Shown one piece after another: positions 1 to 7,932 of a DNA stretch of 54,808 nucleotides. Source of the stretch: an uncultured Clostridia bacterium. Lineage in GTDB: Bacteria; Bacillota; Clostridia; Christensenellales; CAG-314. Made by a program: the position numbers and the translations under genes. The number at the start of each line of letters is the position of its first letter. Position 1 is the first letter of the stretch. The stretch covers positions 1-54,808 of the forward strand of contig CAKQXG010000002.1 in the NCBI GenBank assembly GCA_934281515.1, given 5' to 3'. A model generated the notes under the pieces. That model made no database searches. It saw only the letters and a list, made by a program, of their open reading frames with translations, and was not told the origin of the DNA.

Positions 1-799
1 CATTAAAACCGGGGTCGACAAGCCCTTGCGAAGTGTAGTATTCGCGCACAAAGCTGGAATCGACGTTCCATCCGCGCGAGAAACGATGCGCCCACGTATT
101 GCCCCAGTCGTAGATACGGTAGTAGTCTTTCAGCGAATATGCGCCGTCTTCGTCGGTGGCATGTAACAAACCTATGCCCCAATCGCGACCTTGGTTTTCG
201 CCTTTGTCCACGCTGTCGAATGTCGCTTCGGCGTAGTACACGTCGCTACGTTCTATGTTGAACCAACTAAGTGCAAAGCCGGGGTTGTTGGTACGCAAGG
301 TAGGCTCGTCGGACAATTCGCCCGTCAACACGTCCTTGTTGCCAAGCACCTTAAACAAACTCCGATATACGTTGAGATACACATAGTAGTAGTTGACCAA
401 TGCGGCGTTATCGCAGTCGGTAACGGCAAAAATAAACGTGTGTTGCCCTACGGCATAGTAGGTGCGGCGGCTTGCGCCGGCCTTGTAAGTGACGCTGTTG
501 TCAATCTGTCCGTTGTACATGTGCGTGATTGACACATAGCTGTCGTCCATTGTTTTGCCCAAACGGCTTGTCGCCACGTATTGCGGCAACACAATTTGCG
601 ACTTGTTGGTAACGGACATCACCAACGTGTTGTTTTTCGGAGTTTCGCCGTCAAATGTCATCGTCGGCAGATCGGTAACCGTTGCGGGTTCGGGCTTGAC
701 GGGCACGATGTCCGCGTTGTTACCGCCGTTACACGCCACAAACACGGACAGGCACATCAGCACGACTACGGCAAGTGCAAGTATTTTGATGTTTTTCAT
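1..799 (-). CDS. Lipoprotein of unknown function, C-terminus cut by window edge
   Basis: The reading frame is open from an ATG at 799 to the window edge (266 residues seen). An AAGGAG ribosome site lies just upstream, and the start is 13 bases after the stop of the ABC ATPase gene, so it is the next gene of the same operon. The N-terminus is a hydrophobic signal ending in a lipobox-like VAC with Cys about residue 23, which predicts an exported lipid-anchored protein. I do not recognise a named family. Around residues 185-215 it carries a VYYAEA...GIGLLHATDED stretch that resembles the YYAEY...GLAHFATDE stretch repeated in the large Big2 lipoprotein encoded at 10168-13722. I infer a shared extracellular, possibly glycan-binding, module. 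The gene is probably longer than what is visible. Confidence 0.85.
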   Translation of the reverse strand, partial: MKNIKILALAVVVLMCLSVFVACNGGNNADIVPVKPEPATVTDLPTMTFDGETPKNNTLVMSVTNKSQIVLPQYVATSRLGKTMDDSYVSITHMYNGQIDNSVTYKAGASRRTYYAVGQHTFIFAVTDCDNAALVNYYYVYLNVYRSLFKVLGNKDVLTGELSDEPTLRTNNPGFALSWFNIERSDVYYAEATFDSVDKGENQGRDWGIGLLHATDEDGAYSLKDYYRIYDWGNTWAHRFSRGWNVDSSFVREYYTSQGLVDPGFN

Positions 800-812
800 T
801 GTAATCTCCTTG

Positions 813-2522
813 TCACAGACAAATTCTTTCGCCCGAAACGGGGTCGAACACAAACATATCTTCGGCGGTAAAACGCAGCGCAAGCTTCGTTTGCTCGTCG
901 ATTTTGTTTTTGGCAGGCATTTTGGCAATCATTTCTTCGCCCTGGAAGTCAAAATGCACGTAAAACTCGCTGCCCATCAGCTCTACAAGAGTGGGTTGCA
1001 CGGCTATGCAGTCGCCATGAGTTGCACGGTCGTAGATCTCCACGTGCAACGACTCGGGGCGCAATCCCACCGTCAGCGCTTTGTCGCCTTGGCAGTAGCT
1101 TTGCAACAATTCGGTTTTTTCGCGCAGTCTGAGCAGAGTGTTGTCCTCGACCTGTTGCACGGTTTGTTTCTTTTTAAACAAGCCGACGATTTTTTGCCAC
1201 AAAGTTGCCTTACGCTTGATTTCCACACCCGTCTTGTCGGCGGTTGCAGACAAGACTTTCAGAATAAATTCCTTGGATTTGTCGCTGCCGTCGTATGCGG
1301 CAAGTTGCTCGGCAAACTGCCCGGCAATGCGGTCGTAAAACTCGTTTATCTTTGTTCCGCTCGCTTCGCTCAACGGCAGTCGATAGTCGCCTACCGTCAG
1401 TTCGGTTCCGTCGAAATGCGCATGCAGCAGATTTATCGGCGGAGTACCGACAAACTTCGCCACAAACAAATTGCAAGGATTGTTGTAGATTTGCTCGGGC
1501 GTGTCGATTTGTTGCACAAAACCCTTGCTCATGACGACGATCCTGTCCGCCATGGTCATAGCTTCGGTTTGGTCGTGGGTTACGTATATCGTGGTTGCGT
1601 TGATACGCTTGTGTAGCTTGACAATTTCGCTACGCATTGTCAGGCGCAGACGGGCGTCAAGGTTGCTTAACGGCTCGTCCATCAGAAACAACGGTACGTT
1701 TTTGACAATGGCACGTCCCAGTGCAACGCGTTGCATTTGTCCGCCAGACAATTCCTTGGGCAGACGATTGAGATACTGCCCCAAATCCAACACGTCGGCG
1801 GCGGCAAAAACTTTGTCCTGTATTTCCCACTTGTTCATTTTGCGTAGTTCTGTCACTACGTTGCCTTGTTCGTCAAGCAGTTGCGCGTGCTCGTTTACGC
1901 GTTTACCTTCGGCTTGCAAAGTTTGTTCTCGTTGCGAAATTTTCGATACGTATTCGTTTTTTAACGTAGTCAGGTACTCGGCAATGTCGCCTTTGTCCGT
2001 AAGCTTGCATTGCAGGATACGTTCGGCTGCGACCCGCGCAACGCCCAACTTTTTGCCCAGCCACGAAGCGTCGTCCACGCGGTCACCTCTCACCTTATCG
2101 GCTTCCGCCACGGCGGTAAGAAGCTCGTCGGCGGTGTGATTGTCAATCGCTTGCACCACTCCGCGGGCGGCAAGTAACTCTTCGTCCACAACGGGGAACA
2201 CATACTTGTTGACCGTCAACGGAAAAGCAATGTTTTCGTAGACGTTCATTTGCGGATACAGCGCATAGTTCTGAAACACAATCGCCAGACTTCTGTCCTT
2301 GCTGGGTTTGTAGTTGGCAAACTCGCCGTCTATGGTCAACTCGCCCGAAGAAATATCCTCCAACCCGGCAATCATACGCAGCATTGTCGACTTGCCGCAA
2401 CCCGACGGTCCGACAAGGACTATAAACTCGTTCTTTTGTATGTCAAGGTTGAAGTTGTACACCGCTTTTACGCCGTTGGGGTACACCTTTTCCAAATTTT
2501 CTATCTTTACAAAACTGTTCAT
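813..2522 (-). CDS. Sugar ABC transporter ATPase, MsmK/UgpC type, with two insertions
   Basis: This is the nucleotide-binding subunit that would power the adjacent carbohydrate importer. Visible motifs are Walker A GPSGCGKST (38-46), Q-loop Gln84, signature LSGGQ (258-262), Walker B LFLMDE (278-283) and switch His316, followed by the TOBE-like regulatory region ending at 569. Usual family members have about 360-380 residues. The excess is explained by about 120 extra residues (roughly 108-228) between the Q-loop and the signature motif, and by a charged, helix-rich insertion (roughly 388-478) inside the C-terminal regulatory domain. Both keep frame and all catalytic motifs are intact, so the enzyme should work. 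The start is supported by an AGGAG site. It follows the MalG-type permease gene by 9 bases. I recall enlarged UgpC-type ATPases in Mycoplasma, but I cannot check whether the insertions are related. Confidence 0.95.
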   Translation of the reverse strand: MNSFVKIENLEKVYPNGVKAVYNFNLDIQKNEFIVLVGPSGCGKSTMLRMIAGLEDISSGELTIDGEFANYKPSKDRSLAIVFQNYALYPQMNVYENIAFPLTVNKYVFPVVDEELLAARGVVQAIDNHTADELLTAVAEADKVRGDRVDDASWLGKKLGVARVAAERILQCKLTDKGDIAEYLTTLKNEYVSKISQREQTLQAEGKRVNEHAQLLDEQGNVVTELRKMNKWEIQDKVFAAADVLDLGQYLNRLPKELSGGQMQRVALGRAIVKNVPLFLMDEPLSNLDARLRLTMRSEIVKLHKRINATTIYVTHDQTEAMTMADRIVVMSKGFVQQIDTPEQIYNNPCNLFVAKFVGTPPINLLHAHFDGTELTVGDYRLPLSEASGTKINEFYDRIAGQFAEQLAAYDGSDKSKEFILKVLSATADKTGVEIKRKATLWQKIVGLFKKKQTVQQVEDNTLLRLREKTELLQSYCQGDKALTVGLRPESLHVEIYDRATHGDCIAVQPTLVELMGSEFYVHFDFQGEEMIAKMPAKNKIDEQTKLALRFTAEDMFVFDPVSGERICL

Positions 2523-2531
2523 TTGTCACTC

Positions 2532-3458
2532 CTATCCTTTTACGCCCGTGGACGACAAGCCGTCGATCATCTTGCTTTGCGTAAAGAAGTACATCAGCAT
2601 AAGCGGCAATATGCTCATCACGCATGACGCCATTGCTTTGCCGTGGAACTCCACGCTTTCGTTCTTGATCCACCCCATCAACGCAACGGTGATTGTGTTG
2701 TGCATCTGCACGTCGGACTGCGCCGCAACGACAAGTTGAGGGAATACAAGGTTGTTCCAACAGCCGTTGAAAGAAAACAACGCGCACACAAGTATGCTCG
2801 AACGAGCCAACGGCAACACCACTCTGCGGAAGATTTCCGTTTCGCTTGCGCCGTCACTACGTGCGCTTTCGACAATTTCCTTAGGCATCGAGCGGAAACA
2901 ATTGTGCATTATCATCAGGTTGAACGCGCCCGCAACCCCCGGGAAAATAATCCACGAGTAGAAGTACCACAGGCTGTCCAGCACGCCGCTTTGCTTACCT
3001 ATACTGATGTACATAGAATACATCGGCGCAAACCCGATGACGCTCGGTATCGGCATCACGAAGATAATCAACGCGTAGATAAACGCTCTGCCTTTGTAGC
3101 GCATAAACACAAAAGAATACGCCGCAAACACGGTGATAATCATGCTGACAAGCACGTGGATCAATGTTGTGATTGTCGAGTTGATAAGCGCGCTCATCAA
3201 CGTGTCCATGTTTCCGCCGTCGTGTAAACGAAAGAAGTCTACATAGTGATTGAACGTCCAACCGCCTGCATGCGGAAAGATCGAACTGGGATACAACACA
3301 AGGTCCTCGGTCGTACGCAACGACATACCGAACACGTACACAAACGGAAACAACCACAGCAAGCACACCAAAAGCAGAATTACAAACGCCTTTATTTTGT
3401 TACGACGGCTTTCGCGTTCACTTTTGGACAGACTTGAACGCGGCAAAGGTTTTTTCAT
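2532..3458 (-). CDS. Carbohydrate ABC transporter permease, MalG type
   Basis: A 308-residue inner-membrane subunit of a sugar importer. It has a basic cytoplasmic N-terminus and about six hydrophobic segments, the first near 23-45. The EAA loop that docks on the ATPase is seen as ESARSDGASETEIFRRVVLP (about 197-216), with the expected Ala-x3-Gly and LP positions. The chosen ATG at 3458 has AGGAGG eight bases upstream, lying inside the end of the preceding permease gene. The two genes therefore overlap by 41 bases in different frames, which suggests coupled translation. The family pairs MalF- and MalG-type subunits one to one, which fits this layout. The substrate cannot be read from the permease; the neighbouring GH97 suggests an alpha-linked oligosaccharide. 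Confidence 0.96.
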   Translation of the reverse strand: MKKPLPRSSLSKSERESRRNKIKAFVILLLVCLLWLFPFVYVFGMSLRTTEDLVLYPSSIFPHAGGWTFNHYVDFFRLHDGGNMDTLMSALINSTITTLIHVLVSMIITVFAAYSFVFMRYKGRAFIYALIIFVMPIPSVIGFAPMYSMYISIGKQSGVLDSLWYFYSWIIFPGVAGAFNLMIMHNCFRSMPKEIVESARSDGASETEIFRRVVLPLARSSILVCALFSFNGCWNNLVFPQLVVAAQSDVQMHNTITVALMGWIKNESVEFHGKAMASCVMSILPLMLMYFFTQSKMIDGLSSTGVKG

Positions 3459-4401
3459 AGCCGTGACCTCCTTTTTGCTTGCCCATAAGGCGTGTTTCCG
3501 CTATGCTTACAGCCAACACGATCAGCCCGAACACCACCGCCATTGCACAGATAAATCCCGTCCAACGGGGCAGTACTTTAAGGCTGTTCTGGATAAGCAT
3601 CATCGGCGAATCGTACATGGTGTCGTAGATTGTCGAGCCGCGTATAACGGTAGGTTGACCGTACAGATTGAGATAGTTGATAAGCGTGGAAAACAAGCAC
3701 AAGTCGATTTGTCCGCGCAATCCGGGCAAAGTGACGTGGAAAAACTTGCTTGCCTTGCCGCCGCCGTCGGCTTCGCATGCTTCGTACAGGCTTTTGGGAA
3801 TATCGCGCAAACCTGCCGAAAAGATGACGAAGTTGGTGCCCGTCTGCCACCACACCGACAGCAAAATCATTACAAACCAACGCCAACCCGTGTCGGTCAG
3901 AAACTTGACGTTTGTGCCGAACAGTCCGTTGATAAGTCCCGTCGAGCTTTCGCCGAAGATGGACGTAAACATCATACCCGCAACGGTAATGGACACTATG
4001 ACCGGCATGTACAGCACGGCGCGGAAAAATTTGTATCCGGGCGGTTGGTAGTTGATAAGTTGCGCCAGCAGCAACGGAATGACCATCAACAGCGGCACTG
4101 CGATAAGGTCAAACAGAATTGTGTTAAGCAGGCTTTCCCAAAACGGTTTTACGAAGGTTATTTCCAGACTTTCGTTTGTGGTACCGAACAAGTCGGCGTA
4201 ATTAAGCAGTCCCACAAAAGTCATTTCTTCGGGCTTGTTGGGGTTGTAGTCGAAGAATGACAACCCCACGCCCATAAGAAGCGGCACAAGCGTGTACAGT
4301 ACAAAAAACAGTACAAACGGCACGACAAACACCATGCCCAGTCCCTGACTGCGCCACATACTGCGCCTGTACGCTTTCTTTTTGTCGTCGGACAAGTTCA
4401 T
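3418..4401 (-). CDS. Carbohydrate ABC transporter permease, MalF type
   Basis: A 327-residue membrane subunit with a strongly hydrophobic first segment (about 20-48) and several later ones. The EAA loop is YEACEADGGGKASKFFHVTL (about 206-225). It forms the transmembrane channel with the MalG-type partner whose gene overlaps its 3' end. The ATG at 4401 has a GAGGAG site and starts 13 bases after the stop of a solute-binding lipoprotein gene, giving the usual order binding protein, MalF, MalG, ATPase. Nothing odd is seen in length or motifs. Confidence 0.96.
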   Translation of the reverse strand: MNLSDDKKKAYRRSMWRSQGLGMVFVVPFVLFFVLYTLVPLLMGVGLSFFDYNPNKPEEMTFVGLLNYADLFGTTNESLEITFVKPFWESLLNTILFDLIAVPLLMVIPLLLAQLINYQPPGYKFFRAVLYMPVIVSITVAGMMFTSIFGESSTGLINGLFGTNVKFLTDTGWRWFVMILLSVWWQTGTNFVIFSAGLRDIPKSLYEACEADGGGKASKFFHVTLPGLRGQIDLCLFSTLINYLNLYGQPTVIRGSTIYDTMYDSPMMLIQNSLKVLPRWTGFICAMAVVFGLIVLAVSIAETRLMGKQKGGHGYEKTFAAFKSVQK

Positions 4402-4414
4402 TGTCTGCTCCTCT

Positions 4415-5887
4415 CTACGCCAGACCGATTGCGGCGTTTATTTTCTTTTGTGCGTTCGTCAGTTCCGTGCGAATGTCGTACTCGTTGCTTGCGTTGCGCA
4501 GGCAATTGAGCAGCGCGGTTTGCATATCGGAGAAAATCAACGTGTAGTTGGGCGTTTTGCCTGCGGTGACAAAGTTGTTGATGTCGCCGTAGAAAGCGTT
4601 GCTGAATTCCGTCACGTAGCTGTCTGCATTGTAGGCGGCGGCACCTCGGATTGTGTATGAAGCCGTCGTGTGACCGAGCTTCGCCCATTCGATACCGACG
4701 TCCACATTGGTGGTAAACCAGTTGACAAACACCGCAATTGCAGCCTTCTTGGTAACGTCGGTGACAGTCTTGCTCATGGTAAACGCGTGGGAGTCTCCGA
4801 AAATCTTGTTTTTGCTACTTTCGGGTGCACCGTCGAGCGCAAACAGACCTGCCGTGGAGAAACCGCCGATGTCTTGCGTTTTGACAACGTCTACGGAGTG
4901 ACCCGAGTTGGACGCGTATGCGCCGAAAATAGCGTTGGCGTCGAAGGGCAGAGAGATGTAGAACAATGCGTTGTCCTTGCAGAACTTGGCGCGTGCGCTT
5001 TCGTTGCTGTCGTTACTGTCCCACAAACCGTCGTCGGCAAGTTGTTTGACCGCCTTTATACCGTTGCTGAACGCGGTAAAGTTGTCGCCTTCCGTCCAGT
5101 GGACACGCCCGTCGCTTCCGTACAACTCGCCGCCGTTTTGCAACACTGCCGTCGGCAACAGGTACATCTTAAAGAAGTCGTAGTCTGCGCCGCACGTTAC
5201 GGCATTGAATTGGGAATTGTTTGCGGCGCGTTCGCCGCTTTGCACAGTTTTGCACAGTTGCAGAAACTCGGCACGATTTTGCGGCAACTCGGCGTTATAC
5301 TTTTTGAGAAGATTTTTGTTGTAGTAGATTACCATGCTTTGTGCGTCGACGGGAATGGTAAACATACGTCCTTCGTAGCCTAGATCGCAGTAGTCGGCGA
5401 AGTTAGGCAGGAAGTCGCTCTTTTCGACCTTAATCCCTGCAAGCTCGTACGCGTAGTCCATGGGTTGGTTGATTTTGTTTGCCGCGTAGTATGCATGCGT
5501 TTTTTGGTGAGTCAACACAAGATCGGGAGCGTTGGTGTTGTTTTGAATCTGTTGCATGACAAAGTTGTCGATTTCCGTTTGCGAATACGTTTGATGCGAA
5601 ACGGTGATTTGTCCCTTGTATTGCTTGTTGAATTGATCAAGCAACGCTTCGAATCCGTTTTGGTCGTAGCCGCAAATAACCGAAGTCAACTTGATACTTA
5701 CGTCGTCGAAAACGATGTTGCCGTTGTCGTCCTTGGCAATCTCGCCGGTGTCGGTCCACCACGGATTGTCTATCGACGGCAAACCGCCGTTATTATCTTC
5801 GTCGGGACGGCGCGTAACGCAACCGCCCAACACAAACAGTAACATGACTACCGCCAGTGCGGCAAAAATTCTGATACTCTTTTTCAT
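4415..5887 (-). CDS. Extracellular sugar-binding lipoprotein (ABC solute-binding protein 1)
   Basis: A 490-residue exported protein with a signal peptide ending in LGGC (lipid-anchored Cys23). After a short linker it has a family-1-like solute-binding fold signature: a segment FEALLDQFNKQYKGQITV, a YYNKNLLKKY motif near the hinge typical of MalE-type proteins, and a C-terminal region with TKKAAIAVFVNWF. It should capture the oligosaccharide and deliver it to the permeases encoded just downstream. An AAGGAG site precedes the ATG. It shares a DxxGxxVxxxV lead-in before the binding fold with the second binding protein at 7933-9753, so the operon supplies two receptors for one permease pair. Confidence 0.95.
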   Translation of the reverse strand: MKKSIRIFAALAVVMLLFVLGGCVTRRPDEDNNGGLPSIDNPWWTDTGEIAKDDNGNIVFDDVSIKLTSVICGYDQNGFEALLDQFNKQYKGQITVSHQTYSQTEIDNFVMQQIQNNTNAPDLVLTHQKTHAYYAANKINQPMDYAYELAGIKVEKSDFLPNFADYCDLGYEGRMFTIPVDAQSMVIYYNKNLLKKYNAELPQNRAEFLQLCKTVQSGERAANNSQFNAVTCGADYDFFKMYLLPTAVLQNGGELYGSDGRVHWTEGDNFTAFSNGIKAVKQLADDGLWDSNDSNESARAKFCKDNALFYISLPFDANAIFGAYASNSGHSVDVVKTQDIGGFSTAGLFALDGAPESSKNKIFGDSHAFTMSKTVTDVTKKAAIAVFVNWFTTNVDVGIEWAKLGHTTASYTIRGAAAYNADSYVTEFSNAFYGDINNFVTAGKTPNYTLIFSDMQTALLNCLRNASNEYDIRTELTNAQKKINAAIGLA

Positions 5888-5903
5888 TGCTGTACTCCTT
5901 GTA

Positions 5904-7922
5904 CTACTCTATTATCATGGTAAATCCGCCGCCCTTTTGCACGGTAAGGCTCATCCTGGAGGCGTTTGTTACAGATTGACTGCTTTGCGCTACATTGTTG
6001 TAGGTACTGTCCTGCCATATACGCGCGGTGTGGTTGCCATCGCCGAGGAAAGACAGGTCGAAGTCGATTGTACCTGCGTAACTTGCGGTGCAACCGACAT
6101 ACCACTTGTTTCCGCTGCGACGAGCAATGACAACGTAGTCGCCGAGGTCGGCAGTGACAAGCTTGGTCTCGTCCCACACGACGGGCATATTGCGGTAGAA
6201 GTCAAGGTACTCGCCGCTTGTAAAATGCTCGGGCACGTCGGAGAAAGTGGGCATACCCGACTCCAACGTTACGGCAAGACCCATGTTGTGAGCCACCGTC
6301 ACCGTGTCGGGAAGATAAGGTATGATTGCCGGGGTAAAGTCGCTGGGACCTATCGCGCCGCGAGTAAAGGGCAAGTATGCCGTTTGTTTGCTGTCGACGC
6401 TCTTAAATTCGTATCCGCGGATAGCTTCGCGGTTGATGACGTGCGGATATTGACGGCGTTCGCCCGTGGGCTTGTTGCAACCGTGGCAATCTACTATCAT
6501 TTTGTATTTTGCCGCCACCTGATAGAACATCTCGTAATGCTCGTCGAGGCTTTGTTGGGATTCGAGTTTCCATTTGTCGGACAGCGAAGGTACGCCCTGG
6601 CCGTCGAAGAAGTCTATTTTTACTCCTTCGATACCCAGACTTGCCCACTGCGCGAGTTTTGCTTCGGTTTGCGTGCGAGTGTAGAAAGAAGAGTAGGAAT
6701 CCGCCCACACCATGATGTGCACGCCCTTGGAATTGGCATACCGTACGAAATCGGTAAACAACGCTTCCGTATAGGAACCCGTATCCCAACCTGCGTCAAG
6801 CACAAGCCATGTCCAACCAAGCTCGGATATTGCGTCCACGTATTGACGTTGCAACGCGTAGTTGCTTTGCGCCGCCTGCTTGGCAGGGTCGCCGTCGAAA
6901 TTGAGATAACTCCACGCCGCAACGCCCGGTTTAACCCAGTCATAGGTGTAAATCTGCTTTCCTTCCGCGCTCAGACTGTCGTAGTTGTCGGGTTTCCACG
7001 GCTCGATTTCGTCGTACACGTCTTCCACAAGAGTGGATTCGACCGCCGTATCCAATCCACCTACCGTCGCCACACGCCAGGGGGATGTAAAGGGGTAGCT
7101 TGCCGCCATGGACGCTTCGTCGCCGCAAGCAGGCATGTGGATTGTTTTCAGTCCGTCGTTACCGTCCATCTGCAACGCCGAACCGTGGTAGCTGTGACCG
7201 TAAATATCCGACTCGGAAATAAGGCTGTACACCTCTTTGCCGCCGTCTGTTACGCTGTACAACACGGGGAAACCGAGTTTCTCGTCGCCGAGATTTTTGT
7301 AGCTGCGAGCTTGATACTTGTCCTCGTAGGAGTAGTATGCGCCGCCACCCAACACGCCGATGTTTGCAACCACCGCCATTGCGTAGGTTTTGGCGTTGGA
7401 CGGCAATGCGAAGTGGGTAAACTCGTCACTGACGGTAAAGTCGCCCGTACCGCCGTCCGCCTTGCGAATGTTGTAACGGAATGCATACCCGTCGTTGTAT
7501 GCGCGAAACACTACGTCCAGCAGGTAGTCGCCTTCGGCAAAGGTAAGAGTGTTCTGCTTGTAGGAAGTAGTCACTTGCTTTACCTTGCCGCTGACGTTTG
7601 TGTAGGAAATTGTTTTGCTGTCTGTCTGCGACTCGACAAAACTCAGGTCGACAAACTCGCATTGATTTGTTGCCATGCCCAGGTTGGAACGTTCCACCAC
7701 GGTAACGTCGTCGGTTGTCACCGTGTAGGAAATCTGTCCGTTGACAAAATACACGTCAAGGGCAATCTTGCCGTCGGGCGAAGTCAACGTCCAGTTTGGC
7801 TTGTTTTTATCGTCGGGCGGCTTGACTGGATCGGTTGTATCGTTGCACGCAGCAAGTGCAAAAGTCAACAACATCACTGCCGCAAGCAGACAAATTGTCC
7901 ACAATCTTTTGGTGTTTTTCAT
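5904..7922 (-). CDS. Glycoside hydrolase family 97 lipoprotein (alpha-glucosidase or alpha-galactosidase type)
   Basis: A 672-residue protein with a signal peptide and lipobox LAAC (Cys26), so it is displayed on the cell surface. The N-terminal beta-sandwich begins TSPDGKIALDV (48-58), as GH97 proteins do, and is followed by a TIM barrel with LDAGWD (375-380), VKIDFFDG (434-441), HGCNKPTGERRQYP (480-493) and INREAIRGYEF (496-506). GH97 has inverting and retaining branches. An Asp at the VKIDF position, here Asp437, is the nucleophile in the retaining alpha-galactosidase branch known from Bacteroides thetaiotaomicron, so retention is inferred but not proven. It sits between two binding-protein genes, consistent with trimming a glycan outside the cell before import. 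GH97 is best known from Bacteroidota; its presence here as a Gram-positive lipoprotein is noteworthy. Confidence 0.93.
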   Translation of the reverse strand: MKNTKRLWTICLLAAVMLLTFALAACNDTTDPVKPPDDKNKPNWTLTSPDGKIALDVYFVNGQISYTVTTDDVTVVERSNLGMATNQCEFVDLSFVESQTDSKTISYTNVSGKVKQVTTSYKQNTLTFAEGDYLLDVVFRAYNDGYAFRYNIRKADGGTGDFTVSDEFTHFALPSNAKTYAMAVVANIGVLGGGAYYSYEDKYQARSYKNLGDEKLGFPVLYSVTDGGKEVYSLISESDIYGHSYHGSALQMDGNDGLKTIHMPACGDEASMAASYPFTSPWRVATVGGLDTAVESTLVEDVYDEIEPWKPDNYDSLSAEGKQIYTYDWVKPGVAAWSYLNFDGDPAKQAAQSNYALQRQYVDAISELGWTWLVLDAGWDTGSYTEALFTDFVRYANSKGVHIMVWADSYSSFYTRTQTEAKLAQWASLGIEGVKIDFFDGQGVPSLSDKWKLESQQSLDEHYEMFYQVAAKYKMIVDCHGCNKPTGERRQYPHVINREAIRGYEFKSVDSKQTAYLPFTRGAIGPSDFTPAIIPYLPDTVTVAHNMGLAVTLESGMPTFSDVPEHFTSGEYLDFYRNMPVVWDETKLVTADLGDYVVIARRSGNKWYVGCTASYAGTIDFDLSFLGDGNHTARIWQDSTYNNVAQSSQSVTNASRMSLTVQKGGGFTMIIE

Positions 7923-7932
7923 AACTCCTCCG

